Source: Allomeiothermus sp035760705
Lineage (GTDB): Bacteria > Deinococcota > Deinococci > Deinococcales > Thermaceae
Reading direction: 5' to 3'
NCBI GenBank assembly: GCA_035760705.1
Contig: DASTSL010000061.1
Location: 1-30,959, forward strand
DNA: 30,959 nt
Shown here: in pieces, positions 5,631 through 14,311 of the stretch
Layout: each line of letters starts with the position of its first letter
How positions within the stretch are numbered: the stretch's first letter is position 1
The notes under the pieces: model-generated
What the model was told of the DNA's origin: nothing
Database searches by the model: none
The model's input: the letters and a program-made list of their open reading frames with translations, nothing else
Position numbers and translations under genes: made by a program

Positions 5631-6923
5631 GTGCATGATGTGCATGTGACGCCAGTTAGGGAAATATCGCCGGACTGGGTAGCGCGGGTCACCCAGGGAA
5701 GGGTGCATCCGCCGGTGAAATCCGCCCTGGATTTGACTTGGGATTCGCGAAAAGTCAGGCCGGGATCGGCTTTCGTGGCCTTGCCGGGGGCCAGGGTGCA
5801 CGGGCGGGAGTTCGCCCAGGCCGCCCTCCAGGCCGGGGCCGCCTTCGTCCTCACCGACCAGGCTCACCCCGGCGCGGTCCAGGTAGCGGACCCCGCGCGG
5901 GCTCTGCTCGAGCTGGGCCGCGCCTTGCGCGAAGAGTTCGGTGGGATGGTGGTGGGGGTGGGCGGAAGCTCGGGCAAGACTACCACCAAGGAAGCCCTCG
6001 CCCAAGGGCTGGGCTGGCCCGCGCCGGAGGGGAATCTCAACAACGCGCCGGGGCTGGCCCAGTTCTTCCTCCACCTCGAGCCCCAGGTTCCGGGGGCGGT
6101 GGTCGAGCTGGGCATCGACCGCCTGGGCGAGATGGCCGAGCTGTGCTACTTGGCCGAGCCCCACCTGGGCGTGCTCACCACGCTGGGGGCCGAGCACCTG
6201 GAGGGACTCGGGACGCTCGAGAATGTGATCCGCGAAGAGACCCGGCTCTTAGCCTCGAGCCGTCTCCGTCTGGCCAGCACCCAGGCCGCCGAGCTGGTGA
6301 ACCTACCAGGGCTCAAGACCTACGGGATCGAAGCCGGGGACTTCCCGGCTACGGACCTCGAGCTGGGCCTGGATTCCACCCGGTTCCGCTTCAACCAGCA
6401 CCCGGTTCATCTCCCCTATCCGGGCTTCGGCCCCTTGCTGGGCGCGCTGGCCGCGCTGGCGGTGGCCGAACTGTTGGGGGTCGAACTCGAGCCGGTGATC
6501 GAACGCCTGGCCCATCTGCGGCTCCCTTACGGACGTATGGAGCGCTTGGCGAAGGGCGGCCTGATCTTCCTCAACGACGCCTACAACTCCAACCCGCTCT
6601 CGCTGCGGGCAGGGCTCGAATTCTTGCGCCACCTCCCGGGCCGGAAGTGGCTGGTGTTGGGCGAGATGCGCGAGCTGGGTGAGGAGAGTCTGGCCTACCA
6701 CCTCGAGGCCGCTCGCTTGGCCGCCTCGGTGAGCCCGGACGTGGTGTTCGTGGGGAAGTACGCCCCGGCCCAAGCGGCAGAGACGGGGAAGGTGGGGCTC
6801 GAGACCCTGGAGGAAACTAAAGCTTACCTCAAAACCCACGCCCAAGCCGGAGACCTGGTCTACCTGAAGGCCTCGCGTTCGATCGGCCTCGAGAGACTCT
6901 TGGAGGGCTGGGATGCGCAGTAG
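5631..6923 (+). CDS. murF: UDP-MurNAc-tripeptide:D-Ala-D-Ala ligase MurF
   Basis: Cytoplasmic ATP-dependent ligase that adds D-Ala-D-Ala to make UDP-MurNAc-pentapeptide. 430 residues, normal length. It shows the three Mur-ligase domains: an N-terminal substrate domain (WDSRKVRPGSAFVAL), a central ATPase with P-loop GGSSGKTTTKE (Lys116) and ELGIDRLGEMAEL, and a C-terminal domain (NDAYNSNPLSLRAGL; KWLVLGEMRELGEES), the last being typical of MurF. The start is GTG 5631, 8 nt after the ftsI stop; GTG 5646 is an alternative. The last bases overlap an in-frame upstream extension of the next gene, but that gene most likely starts later. Confidence 0.94.
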   Translation: MHDVHVTPVREISPDWVARVTQGRVHPPVKSALDLTWDSRKVRPGSAFVALPGARVHGREFAQAALQAGAAFVLTDQAHPGAVQVADPARALLELGRALREEFGGMVVGVGGSSGKTTTKEALAQGLGWPAPEGNLNNAPGLAQFFLHLEPQVPGAVVELGIDRLGEMAELCYLAEPHLGVLTTLGAEHLEGLGTLENVIREETRLLASSRLRLASTQAAELVNLPGLKTYGIEAGDFPATDLELGLDSTRFRFNQHPVHLPYPGFGPLLGALAALAVAELLGVELEPVIERLAHLRLPYGRMERLAKGGLIFLNDAYNSNPLSLRAGLEFLRHLPGRKWLVLGEMRELGEESLAYHLEAARLAASVSPDVVFVGKYAPAQAAETGKVGLETLEETKAYLKTHAQAGDLVYLKASRSIGLERLLEGWDAQ

Positions 6924-6963
6924 CTCTCAGACCTTCCAAATCGGCTTGGGTCAGACTCGGGAC

Positions 6964-7728
6964 ATGAATCCGCGCAAAGCCTTTTTGATCCTGGGGTTGG
7001 CCGCGACCCTGGCGGCTTGTGCCCCGCAGACCGGCGCCAACGCTTCGGAACCGACCCTGCTGATCGCCGGAGGGGTGATCCAGGGCCGCTGGGTGCGCCT
7101 AGGGAGCCAGCAGTTCGCCCTGCCCGCCGTGCCGACCCTGGCGGCGGCGGACGGCGGCGTGGTCTACGCGGCCTATCCTTTTCAGCTCCTGGTCTACCAA
7201 AACGGCAACCTCGAGAACATCCCGCTGCCGGGCACGCCGAAGTTCATGCAGGTGCGGCCTCGAGTGGTGCTGGGCGGGGACTTTGGCCTCTTTACACCGG
7301 AGGGCGGGCGCTTCGCCTTCCAGGCCAGCGACGCGACCAACACCGGCAGGGCCTTGTACTGGGTGGACGGCAATGCGCTCTACGCCGGGAGCCGCAAGAT
7401 CACCGACGGAAGTTTCAATAAGATCGTGGGCGACGGGGACTACCTGGTGGCCCTGACCAAGCGCGAGGCCTACCGAGTGCCCGAGGGCGTGTGGTTCCCG
7501 CTCCCGGCAGAGCCGAAAGCCGTCGCCCTGGCCGATGACCTGTACCTGTTGGCCTCGGAAGGCATCTACCAGTTGAGCCGCAGCGGGTTGCGCATCAACT
7601 TTCTGGCCGGGGCCTTTAGCGATCTGGCCGCCGACGAACAAGGGGTATACGCCCTGCAGGGCGGGCAAGCGGTCCGGCTGTCGTTCAATTTGCAGTCCGT
7701 CTCGCTGAGCAGCGGAGGGGTTCAGTGA
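6964..7728 (+). CDS. Unknown lipoprotein inside the dcw cluster
   Basis: 254 residues with a clear lipoprotein signal: MNPRKAFLILGLAATLAAC, with Cys19 as the lipidated residue. The mature part is rich in short beta-strand-like repeats alternating with glycine (VVYAAYPFQLLVYQNGN, YWVDGNALYAGSRK, DLYLLASEGIYQLSRSG), suggesting a small beta-propeller or similar all-beta fold on the outer face of the membrane. I do not recognise the family. ATG 6964 is preferred over ATG 6913 because it places the signal peptide at the N-terminus. It lies between murF and mraY in the same transcript, 16 bp before mraY, so a role in envelope growth or in assembling division proteins is a reasonable guess, nothing more. 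Confidence 0.75.
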   Translation: MNPRKAFLILGLAATLAACAPQTGANASEPTLLIAGGVIQGRWVRLGSQQFALPAVPTLAAADGGVVYAAYPFQLLVYQNGNLENIPLPGTPKFMQVRPRVVLGGDFGLFTPEGGRFAFQASDATNTGRALYWVDGNALYAGSRKITDGSFNKIVGDGDYLVALTKREAYRVPEGVWFPLPAEPKAVALADDLYLLASEGIYQLSRSGLRINFLAGAFSDLAADEQGVYALQGGQAVRLSFNLQSVSLSSGGVQ

Positions 7729-7744
7729 GCGCTTTGGAGGTTCG

Positions 7745-8614
7745 ATGAGTATCGTCGCCGCCCTTATTCTCTCCTGGTTTTTGGTGGGCCTGTGGATGGG
7801 CCTGATGCGCTCGCTAAAGCTGGGCAAGCAAGTACGCGAGGATGGCCCGCAGACCCACCTCACCAAATCCGGCACGCCGAGCATGGGCGGGGTGGCGTTT
7901 TTGCTGGCGGCGGCCCTGGTCTATTTCCTGCTCGGCGGGGACCGCTACGCCGGGCTCTGGCTGTTGGGTCTGGGCTTCGCCCTGCTGGGTCTGGCCGATG
8001 ACCTGGCCGGGATGCTGAAGCGCCCGCTCAAGGCCCGGGAAAAGCTGGTCTTGCAGTTCTTGATGGCCCTGGTCTTCGCGTTCTGGGCCGAGCGCCAGCT
8101 CGCCGCGCCCTACCTGGGGCAAGCCCTCGACATCCTCATCATCACCCTGGCCATCGTTGCGGCGGCCAACGCCTTCAACTTCACCGACGGGGTGGATGGG
8201 CTCCTCAGCAGCGTCACCATCGTGTTGTTGCTGCCCTTCGCCGGGCTGACCCTAGCCCAAACCCTCATCGGCGCGCTGCTGGGCTTTCTCTGGCACAACT
8301 CGCCCAAGGCCAAGGTCTTCATGGGCGACACCGGCAGCCAGGCGTTGGGGGTGTTGGTCGCGGGGCTCTTCATCTTGCAGGGAAAGATGTGGTTTTTGCC
8401 GCTGGCGGCCCTCATCCCGGTGCTGGAGATGCTTTCGGTGGTGCTCCAGGTGACCTACTTCCGCCGCACCGGGCGGCGCATCTTCCGAATGAGCCCGATT
8501 CACCACCACTTCGAGCTTTCCGGGTGGGAGGAGAGCAAGGTGGTTTTTCGCTTTACGGTGATCACCGCGCTCTGCACAGCGCTTTCGATGGGCTTGTGGG
8601 GAGGGTTGAGGTGA
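7745..8614 (+). CDS. mraY: Phospho-MurNAc-pentapeptide translocase MraY
   Basis: Integral membrane enzyme that transfers phospho-MurNAc-pentapeptide to undecaprenyl phosphate, forming lipid I. 289 residues, shorter than the 360 of E. coli, with about ten hydrophobic segments. Hallmark motifs are present: ADDLAGMLKRPLKAREKL (Asp-Asp metal/active-site pair), NAFNFTDGVDGL, FMGDTGSQALG, and the C-terminal PIHHHFELSGW. The substrate-recognition KxGTPxMGG loop is seen as KSGTPSMGGV. It starts at ATG 7745, 16 bp after the lipoprotein, and its TGA overlaps a possible GTG start of murD. Confidence 0.95.
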   Translation: MSIVAALILSWFLVGLWMGLMRSLKLGKQVREDGPQTHLTKSGTPSMGGVAFLLAAALVYFLLGGDRYAGLWLLGLGFALLGLADDLAGMLKRPLKAREKLVLQFLMALVFAFWAERQLAAPYLGQALDILIITLAIVAAANAFNFTDGVDGLLSSVTIVLLLPFAGLTLAQTLIGALLGFLWHNSPKAKVFMGDTGSQALGVLVAGLFILQGKMWFLPLAALIPVLEMLSVVLQVTYFRRTGRRIFRMSPIHHHFELSGWEESKVVFRFTVITALCTALSMGLWGGLR

Positions 8615-8640
8615 CCCTCAACCCGGTCGGGAGGAAACTC

Positions 8641-9906
8641 GTGGCTGAGCGTCTGGTCTTCGGGCTGGGGCGTAGCGGGATGGGCGTGCTGCGCTTTTTG
8701 GCCCGCCACCGGATGAGCGCCTGTTACTTCGACGAAAAGCTCAAAGAGGTCGAAGCCAGGGCCGCCGACGAGCTGGGGTTCACCTTCGACGACGATCCCC
8801 AACCAGGGGAGTATCAGCAGGTCATCGCCGCCCCCGGGGTGCCGATGGATCACCCCCGGCTCCTGGCCCTGCAGAAAGGAGGCGCCGAGATCATCGGGGA
8901 GGCCGAACTCGCCTACCGCACCGTGAAGACCCCCATCGTGGGGATCACCGGGACGGCGGGGAAAGGAACCGCCACCATCGTGACCGCCCACTTCCTGCGG
9001 GCGCTGGGGTTCAAAGCGCTCGAGGGCGGCAATCTAGACCCCCCCCTGCTGGACGTCATCGAACAAGCCGAAGTAGCCGTGGCCGAGCTTTCCAGCTTCC
9101 AGCTCGAGCGCGTCGTGCATTTCCGCCCGCGGGTGGCAGTGCTTTTGAACTTGGGGGTGGACCACCTGGACCGTCACCACACCTTGGCGGCCTATCACGC
9201 CGCCAAGCTCAACCTGATCCGCAACCTGACCCCCGAGGACGCGCTGGTCTACAACGCCGAGGACCCGAAGATCCTCGGGGCCATCCAAGGTTCCCCGGCC
9301 AAGAAGCACCCCTTCCATCCGGTGCTCGACCCGCGTCAGACCAACCTGCGGGCCGCTCGCGAGGCCGCGAAGGCTTATGCTTCTATCGCCGGAAAAGCCG
9401 TGGACGAGCGGGTCTTGGACGAAGCCGAGAAGACCGCCCCCCGGCTTCCGGGCCGTTTCGACACCTTCGCCCGCAAAGGCGACGTGGTCTTTATCGACGA
9501 CTCCATCGCTACCCGTTATAACGCGGTGAAGGCGGCCCTGCAAGCGGCCCCGGCCCCGGTCGCCTGGATCCTGGGTGGGCGCGACAAGGGGGCTCCCACG
9601 GAAGGGCTCGAGCGCATCGTGGCGGAACGGGTTCGGGTCATCCTGGCCATCGGCGAGGACGGCCCCCGGATGGCCCAGGCATTCCGCGGATACACCGAGC
9701 TGGTGAACATCCAAGAACCCTCCGGCGAAGCAACTTTGCGCAAAGCCGTACAAGAAGGGCTCTCCAGGCTATCGGGCGGTAGCATCCTCCTAGCTCCGAT
9801 GGGCACCTCCTTCGACCAGTTCAAAGACTACAAGGAACGCTCACAGGTGTTTCGCCGGGTGGCGCTCGAGCTGGGGGCAGAGATGTTGGAAGGAGGTACG
9901 CCATAG
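8641..9906 (+). CDS. murD: UDP-MurNAc-L-Ala:D-Glu ligase MurD
   Basis: Adds D-glutamate to UDP-MurNAc-L-Ala in the cytoplasm. 421 residues from GTG 8641, which has a near-perfect GGGAGGA (8629-8635) 5 nt upstream; GTG 8611, overlapping the mraY stop, is the alternative start. It shows the N-terminal Rossmann-like UDP-binding part (LVFGLGRSGMGVL), the central ATPase, ELSSFQLE, and the C-terminal DDSIATRYNAV and WILGGRDKGAP. The P-loop reads GTAGKGT (residues 104-110) where MurD usually has GTNGK(T/S)T; the essential lysine (K108) is kept. The strong Shine-Dalgarno of ftsW lies inside its last codons. Confidence 0.93.
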   Translation: MAERLVFGLGRSGMGVLRFLARHRMSACYFDEKLKEVEARAADELGFTFDDDPQPGEYQQVIAAPGVPMDHPRLLALQKGGAEIIGEAELAYRTVKTPIVGITGTAGKGTATIVTAHFLRALGFKALEGGNLDPPLLDVIEQAEVAVAELSSFQLERVVHFRPRVAVLLNLGVDHLDRHHTLAAYHAAKLNLIRNLTPEDALVYNAEDPKILGAIQGSPAKKHPFHPVLDPRQTNLRAAREAAKAYASIAGKAVDERVLDEAEKTAPRLPGRFDTFARKGDVVFIDDSIATRYNAVKAALQAAPAPVAWILGGRDKGAPTEGLERIVAERVRVILAIGEDGPRMAQAFRGYTELVNIQEPSGEATLRKAVQEGLSRLSGGSILLAPMGTSFDQFKDYKERSQVFRRVALELGAEMLEGGTP

Positions 9907-10985
9907 ACCCGATCCTCCTCATCGCCCAGCTCATGCTGATGGGCTTCTCCCTGCTCGGGGTAGGGGTGGCCCAGCCAGAACTCCAAGAGTCCCATCTGCT
10001 GCGGCTGGGTATCGCGCTGTTGGTGACGCTGGTGACCTGCTGGCTCTCGCCCCGCTTCCTGACCCGCCAGGCCCGGCTCCTCTACCTGGCCGCGCTGGGC
10101 TTTCTGATCGCGGTGCTCTTCGTGGGCGAAGGCCCCAGCGGGGTGCGCCGCTGGTTCGACCTGCACCTTTTCAACTTCCAACCCTCCGAACTGATGAAGG
10201 TGGCGATGGTGATCTATCTAGCGGCCTTCTTCCACCAACGCGGCACCGATTACCCGATCCTGGGGCCGGTGCTGGCGGTGGGCTTCGCGGCGGGTCTGGT
10301 GATCATCGAGCCGGACTTCGACACCGGGCTCTTTATCCTGGTGCTGGCAGCCTTCATGCTCATCGTGATCGGGGTTCCCTGGCGCAGGCTCCTGGCGATC
10401 GGGGCCTCGGCTAGCTTTATCGCCATGACCATGCTGGGCCTTTACCTGGACCGCTTCGGCTACGTGCGCGAACGCTTCGACGGCTGGGTGGCGACCCTCA
10501 CCGGCAAGGCCGATGTGACCGGCACCGCCTACCAGGTCACCCAGGCCCAGAAGGTGATCGTGGGGGCGGGGCCCTTGGGACAGGGGCCGGGGGCGGCGCT
10601 CCCGCACCTTCCCGAAGGGCATAACGACATGGTGTTCGCCTCGGTGATCTGGGCCGGGGGCTGGTTCGCCGGGCTAATGCTGCTGTTGGCTTTCGGACTG
10701 ATCTTCGCCCGGGGGATGCAGATCGCGGCCCGCACCCAGGGGGCCAACAGCGTGATGGCCTTGGGGCTCACCGCCTACTTGACCCTGCAAGCTGCTAACA
10801 ACATCGGGGTGGTGATGGGGTTCTTGCCGGTGAGCGGTAGCGCTTTACCGCTAGTTAGTTACGGGGGCAGTTCGATGTTCGTGGCCGGGCTGGCTCTTGG
10901 GCTGTTGCACGCCCTCTCGAGGGAAGCCCTGCGCGGCCACACCGAGCCGAAGGATAGTGGCCATAGCCGGGGGGCCAAGGCATGA
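9903..10985 (+). CDS. ftsW: Septal peptidoglycan glycosyltransferase FtsW (SEDS), probable AUA start
   Basis: Polytopic SEDS-family enzyme that polymerises lipid II at the septum as partner of FtsI. About ten membrane segments, with family blocks FQPSELMKVA, GPLGQGPGAALPHLPEGHND, and PVSGSALPLVSYGGSSM. The catalytic Asp of the family corresponds to the D in LPEGHND (codon at 10626). The first standard start codon is ATG 9933, but that cuts the first membrane helix in half and has no ribosome site. A perfect AGGAGGT (9891-9897) lies 5 nt before ATA 9903, which overlaps the murD stop as ATAG and restores the helix (DPILLIAQLMLMGFSLLGVG). I therefore place the start at ATA 9903, a rare codon; a base error in an ATG is possible. 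It overlaps murG by 4 bp. Confidence 0.9.
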   Translation: MDPILLIAQLMLMGFSLLGVGVAQPELQESHLLRLGIALLVTLVTCWLSPRFLTRQARLLYLAALGFLIAVLFVGEGPSGVRRWFDLHLFNFQPSELMKVAMVIYLAAFFHQRGTDYPILGPVLAVGFAAGLVIIEPDFDTGLFILVLAAFMLIVIGVPWRRLLAIGASASFIAMTMLGLYLDRFGYVRERFDGWVATLTGKADVTGTAYQVTQAQKVIVGAGPLGQGPGAALPHLPEGHNDMVFASVIWAGGWFAGLMLLLAFGLIFARGMQIAARTQGANSVMALGLTAYLTLQAANNIGVVMGFLPVSGSALPLVSYGGSSMFVAGLALGLLHALSREALRGHTEPKDSGHSRGAKA

Positions 10986-12055
10986 TCTTGGTCACGGGCG
11001 GCGGCACCGGGGGGCACCTCTACCCCGGTCTGGCCGCGGCCCGGGCCCTGCGCGAGCTCGGGCAGGAAGTGACCTATGTGGGGGCCGCCGGAGGGCTCGA
11101 GGAGAAGGTTTTGCCAACCTCCGGCCTCCCCTACCGGCTCATCCCGGCAGGGAAGCTCTCGCGGGAGGCTTTGCGCCCCAAAGAAGGCCTCAAGGTGTTG
11201 CGAGGGCTCTGGGAAGCACGGAAAGTCCTGCAGGAGTTGAAACCCAAAGCGGTCCTCTCGACCGTGGGCTACGCCGGTTTCCCTTTGGCCTTCATGGCGC
11301 AGCGGATGGGGATTCCCACCGTGATCCACGAGCAAAACGCCAAGCTGGGGCTGGCCGCGCGGTGGCTGGCTGCGGGGGCCCGAGCCATCGGGCTCTCGGT
11401 GCCGATGGGGTTGAACCCGTCTTGGTCGGCTAAAGCCCAAGTGGTCGGCCTTCCCGTGCGCGAGGAAAAACACGACGCTCGAGCGGCTAAAATCGCGCTG
11501 GAGCTCGAGCCAGAGAAACCCTTGATCTTCATCCTGGGGGGCAGCCAGGGCAGCCTGGAACTCAACCAGAACCTCCCCCAACGCCTGAAACCGCTCCTGG
11601 GCGAGTACCAGGTGCTCCACCAAACCGGACCCCGCTGGGAGGCCCAGATGCAGGAGCAATATGCGGGCTGGCCCGGCTACACCGTGCGCGGCTACCTCGA
11701 CCCCGCGTTGGCCTTCTCCGCCGCCGAGTTCGCCATCACCCGAGCGGGGGCCGCTACCCTGGCCGAAGCCGCCTACCACCAGGTTCCGCTGCTGGCGGTG
11801 CCGCTTCCCGCCGAGCTGGATGGCGGAGCCCAATGGGCGAACGCCCGTTTCTATGCAGATACGGGGGCGGCATATATGCTAGACCGGGGTTGGGAGCACT
11901 TCCAAACGAGCCTAGCCCCGCTGCTCGAGCCTGCTGTACGGCAAAAGCTGCGTGATACAATCGCCAAGTTGTCGCCCGAGGGGGCCGCACGGCGGCTCGC
12001 CCGGGTGGTGTTGGAAGCCAGTTTTCAGGGAGACGGTCGGGAGGTCACGGGTTGA
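10982..12055 (+). CDS. murG: MurG, lipid II-forming GlcNAc transferase
   Basis: Membrane-associated GT-B glycosyltransferase that adds GlcNAc to lipid I to give lipid II. 357 residues, normal length. It has the N-terminal glycine-rich loop GGGTGGHLYPGLA (residues 6-18), HEQNAKLGLAARWL in the acceptor domain, ILGGSQGSLELNQ in the UDP-GlcNAc domain, and the C-terminal RAGAATLAEAAYHQVPLLAVPLP. It starts by ATGA overlap with ftsW and its TGA overlaps the TTG start of murC, so ftsW-murG-murC are translationally coupled. Confidence 0.96.
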   Translation: MILVTGGGTGGHLYPGLAAARALRELGQEVTYVGAAGGLEEKVLPTSGLPYRLIPAGKLSREALRPKEGLKVLRGLWEARKVLQELKPKAVLSTVGYAGFPLAFMAQRMGIPTVIHEQNAKLGLAARWLAAGARAIGLSVPMGLNPSWSAKAQVVGLPVREEKHDARAAKIALELEPEKPLIFILGGSQGSLELNQNLPQRLKPLLGEYQVLHQTGPRWEAQMQEQYAGWPGYTVRGYLDPALAFSAAEFAITRAGAATLAEAAYHQVPLLAVPLPAELDGGAQWANARFYADTGAAYMLDRGWEHFQTSLAPLLEPAVRQKLRDTIAKLSPEGAARRLARVVLEASFQGDGREVTG

Positions 12056-13455
12056 AGCACCGGGATAGGAGTCCACACGCCGAGGAGCCAAAGGTGCCGC
12101 ACTACCATTTTATCGGCATCGGGGGCATCTCCATGAGCGGCCTGGCGGCTATCCTCTTGCGGGATGGGCTCGAGGTCTCCGGCTGTGACGCCCAGATGAG
12201 CGACCTGACCGACGACCTCAAAAAGCAGGGGGCTACGATCTACCAAGGGCACGACCCGGCCCACCTGGATGGGGTGGACCTGGTGGTCGCCACCACCGCC
12301 ATCACCGACCACGAACCCGAGTTGATCGAAGCCCGTCGGCGGAACATCCCGACGCTGCGGCGGGTCCACCTGCTCGGCGAGATCCTGAGCAAGGGCTATT
12401 CGTTGGGGGTGACCGGCAGCCACGGCAAGACCACCACCAGCGCGATGCTGGCCTCGATCTTCCTCGAGGCCGGGACCGACCCCACGGTGATCCTGGGGGC
12501 CAAGCTGCCCTCGATGGGCGGGAACGCCCGTTACGGGCAGGGCAAATACCGCATCGCCGAGGTGGACGAGTCCGACCCCTGGTTCCAGCACCTGGCCCTG
12601 GACGTGGCGGTGGTGATGAACCTCGAGCCCGACCACGTGGGAACCCCCACCGACCAGCGGCCCAACTACCACCCCGATTTCGGCTCGCTGAAAGAGGCCG
12701 TGCGGAACTTCGCCCACAACGCCCAGCGCGTGGTGTACAACGCCGAGTGGCCGGGCCTGGACGAGCTGATACAGCACCCGAACCGGGTGAGCTTCGGGCT
12801 CGAGCAGGGCGATTGCCACGCCCGGAACCTGCACCTCCTGACTATGTCTGGCCGCTTCGAGGTGGTGTGGAGGGGCGAGCCACTGGGGCCGATAGAACTT
12901 GGGGTTCCCGGCGAGCACAACGTGGTGGACGCCCTCGCGGCGATCACGGTGGCATTGCTCGAAGGCCTTCCCTTTTCCGCCATCCAAAAAGCCCTGGCCG
13001 ATTTCCGCGGAGCCCATCGCCGCTTCGAGCGGTTGGGCGAGATTCGCGGGGCCTGGGTGGTGGACGACTACGCCCACAACCCCACCAAAGTGCGCTCGGT
13101 ACTCGAGGCCGCCAAGGGCACCGGGCGGCGGGTGCGGGCGGTGTTCCAGCCGCACCGCTATCTCCGCACGGCCCAGCTGTGGGCCGAGTTTGCCGAGGCT
13201 TTAGGCCTGGCTGACGAAGCGTTGGTGCTGGAAGTCTACTCGGCGGGCGAGCAACCCATTCCCGGGGTCAGCGGGCGGATGATCGCCGACAAGCTGATCG
13301 CAGACGGGCACGACGCCCGGTTCCTGGGCTGGAACGAGGCGCTGGATTATCTGGGAAAGAACCTGAAGGATGGCGACCTGCTACTGACCATCGGGGCGGG
13401 CGACGTGTGGAAGCTCGGGAAGGCACTGCTCGAGCGCACCAAGGAGCGGGCATGA
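12052..13455 (+). CDS. murC: UDP-MurNAc:L-alanine ligase MurC
   Basis: First amino-acid ligase of the cytoplasmic peptidoglycan pathway. 467 residues. Domains in order: N-terminal Rossmann fold (YHFIGIGGISMSGLA), ATPase with GSHGKTTTSAML, and C-terminal domain with VDDYAHNPTKVRSVLEAAK and FQPHRYLRTAQLW, the last being specific to MurC/Mpl. TTG 12052 is chosen as start because GGGAGGT lies about 8 nt upstream and it overlaps the murG stop (TTGA); GTG 12094 is the only close alternative. The N-terminus carries about 15 extra hydrophilic residues before the fold begins. Confidence 0.95.
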   Translation: MKHRDRSPHAEEPKVPHYHFIGIGGISMSGLAAILLRDGLEVSGCDAQMSDLTDDLKKQGATIYQGHDPAHLDGVDLVVATTAITDHEPELIEARRRNIPTLRRVHLLGEILSKGYSLGVTGSHGKTTTSAMLASIFLEAGTDPTVILGAKLPSMGGNARYGQGKYRIAEVDESDPWFQHLALDVAVVMNLEPDHVGTPTDQRPNYHPDFGSLKEAVRNFAHNAQRVVYNAEWPGLDELIQHPNRVSFGLEQGDCHARNLHLLTMSGRFEVVWRGEPLGPIELGVPGEHNVVDALAAITVALLEGLPFSAIQKALADFRGAHRRFERLGEIRGAWVVDDYAHNPTKVRSVLEAAKGTGRRVRAVFQPHRYLRTAQLWAEFAEALGLADEALVLEVYSAGEQPIPGVSGRMIADKLIADGHDARFLGWNEALDYLGKNLKDGDLLLTIGAGDVWKLGKALLERTKERA

Positions 13456-13486
13456 CCGCGGTGCGAAGCCACCTGGAGGCTAGCCG

Positions 13487-14311
13487 ATGAAGGTCGAGAA
13501 GGTGCTCCTCAAGGACCATACCACGCTGGGGGTAGGCGGGCCCGCCGAACTCTGGACGGTGGAGACCCCGGAGGATTTGCCCAAGGCCACCCAAGCCCCC
13601 TACCGCGTCCTCGGGAACGGCTCGAACCTGCTGGTCTCGGACGCGGGCGTGTCCGAGCGGGTGATCGCGCTCGGAGGGGTCTTCAGGGAGTGGAGCTTTG
13701 ACGGCTGGGTGGGGGCCGGGGCGCTGGTTTCGACCCTGCTGCTAAAGAGTGCCCGGGCCGGGCTTTCCGGGCTCGAGGGTCTTTACGGGGTTCCCGCGCA
13801 GGTCGGGGGGGCGGTCAAGATGAACGCGGGAACCCGCTTCGGCGAGATGGCCGAGGCCCTGGATACCGTGGAAATTTTCCATGACGGCATCTTTCACCAG
13901 TACCATCCCGAGGAGCTGGGGTTTCGCTACCGCCACTCCGAGCTGCCACCGGGCGGGATCGTGACCCGGGTGCGGCTCAAGCTGAAGGAGCTGGGCGAGG
14001 AAGCGGTGCGGGCCAAGATCGCTCTGGTGGACGCGGCCCGCAAGGGCCAGCCCAAGAAGAAAAGCGCCGGGTGCGCCTTCAAAAACCCGCCCGGTGACTC
14101 GGCAGGGCGCCTCATCGACCGGCAGGGGCTCAAAGGGATGACCGTCGGTAAAGCGATGATCAGCCACGAGCACGGAAACTTCATCGTGAACCTGGGCGGG
14201 GCCACCGCCCAGGAGGTGTACGAATTGCTGCGACGGGTGCGGGCGGTGCTCCCGCTCGAGGTCGAGTGGGAGATCTGGGGCGAGCTGGAGCCACGGGAGG
14301 TTATCCGGTGA
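13487..14311 (+). CDS. murB: UDP-N-acetylenolpyruvoylglucosamine reductase MurB
   Basis: FAD/NADPH enzyme that reduces enolpyruvyl-UDP-GlcNAc to UDP-MurNAc. 274 residues, the length of type II MurB, which lack the extra fold of the E. coli enzyme. Motifs: HTTLGVGGPAELW at the N-terminus, YRVLGNGSNLLVSD (FAD binding), GLEGLYGVPAQVGGAVKMNAG, and KKKSAGCAFKNP followed by SAGRLIDRQGLKGM. GGAGG 12 nt upstream supports ATG 13487. It lies 31 bp after murC, and a 108-bp non-coding gap with hairpins follows. Confidence 0.95.
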   Translation: MKVEKVLLKDHTTLGVGGPAELWTVETPEDLPKATQAPYRVLGNGSNLLVSDAGVSERVIALGGVFREWSFDGWVGAGALVSTLLLKSARAGLSGLEGLYGVPAQVGGAVKMNAGTRFGEMAEALDTVEIFHDGIFHQYHPEELGFRYRHSELPPGGIVTRVRLKLKELGEEAVRAKIALVDAARKGQPKKKSAGCAFKNPPGDSAGRLIDRQGLKGMTVGKAMISHEHGNFIVNLGGATAQEVYELLRRVRAVLPLEVEWEIWGELEPREVIR

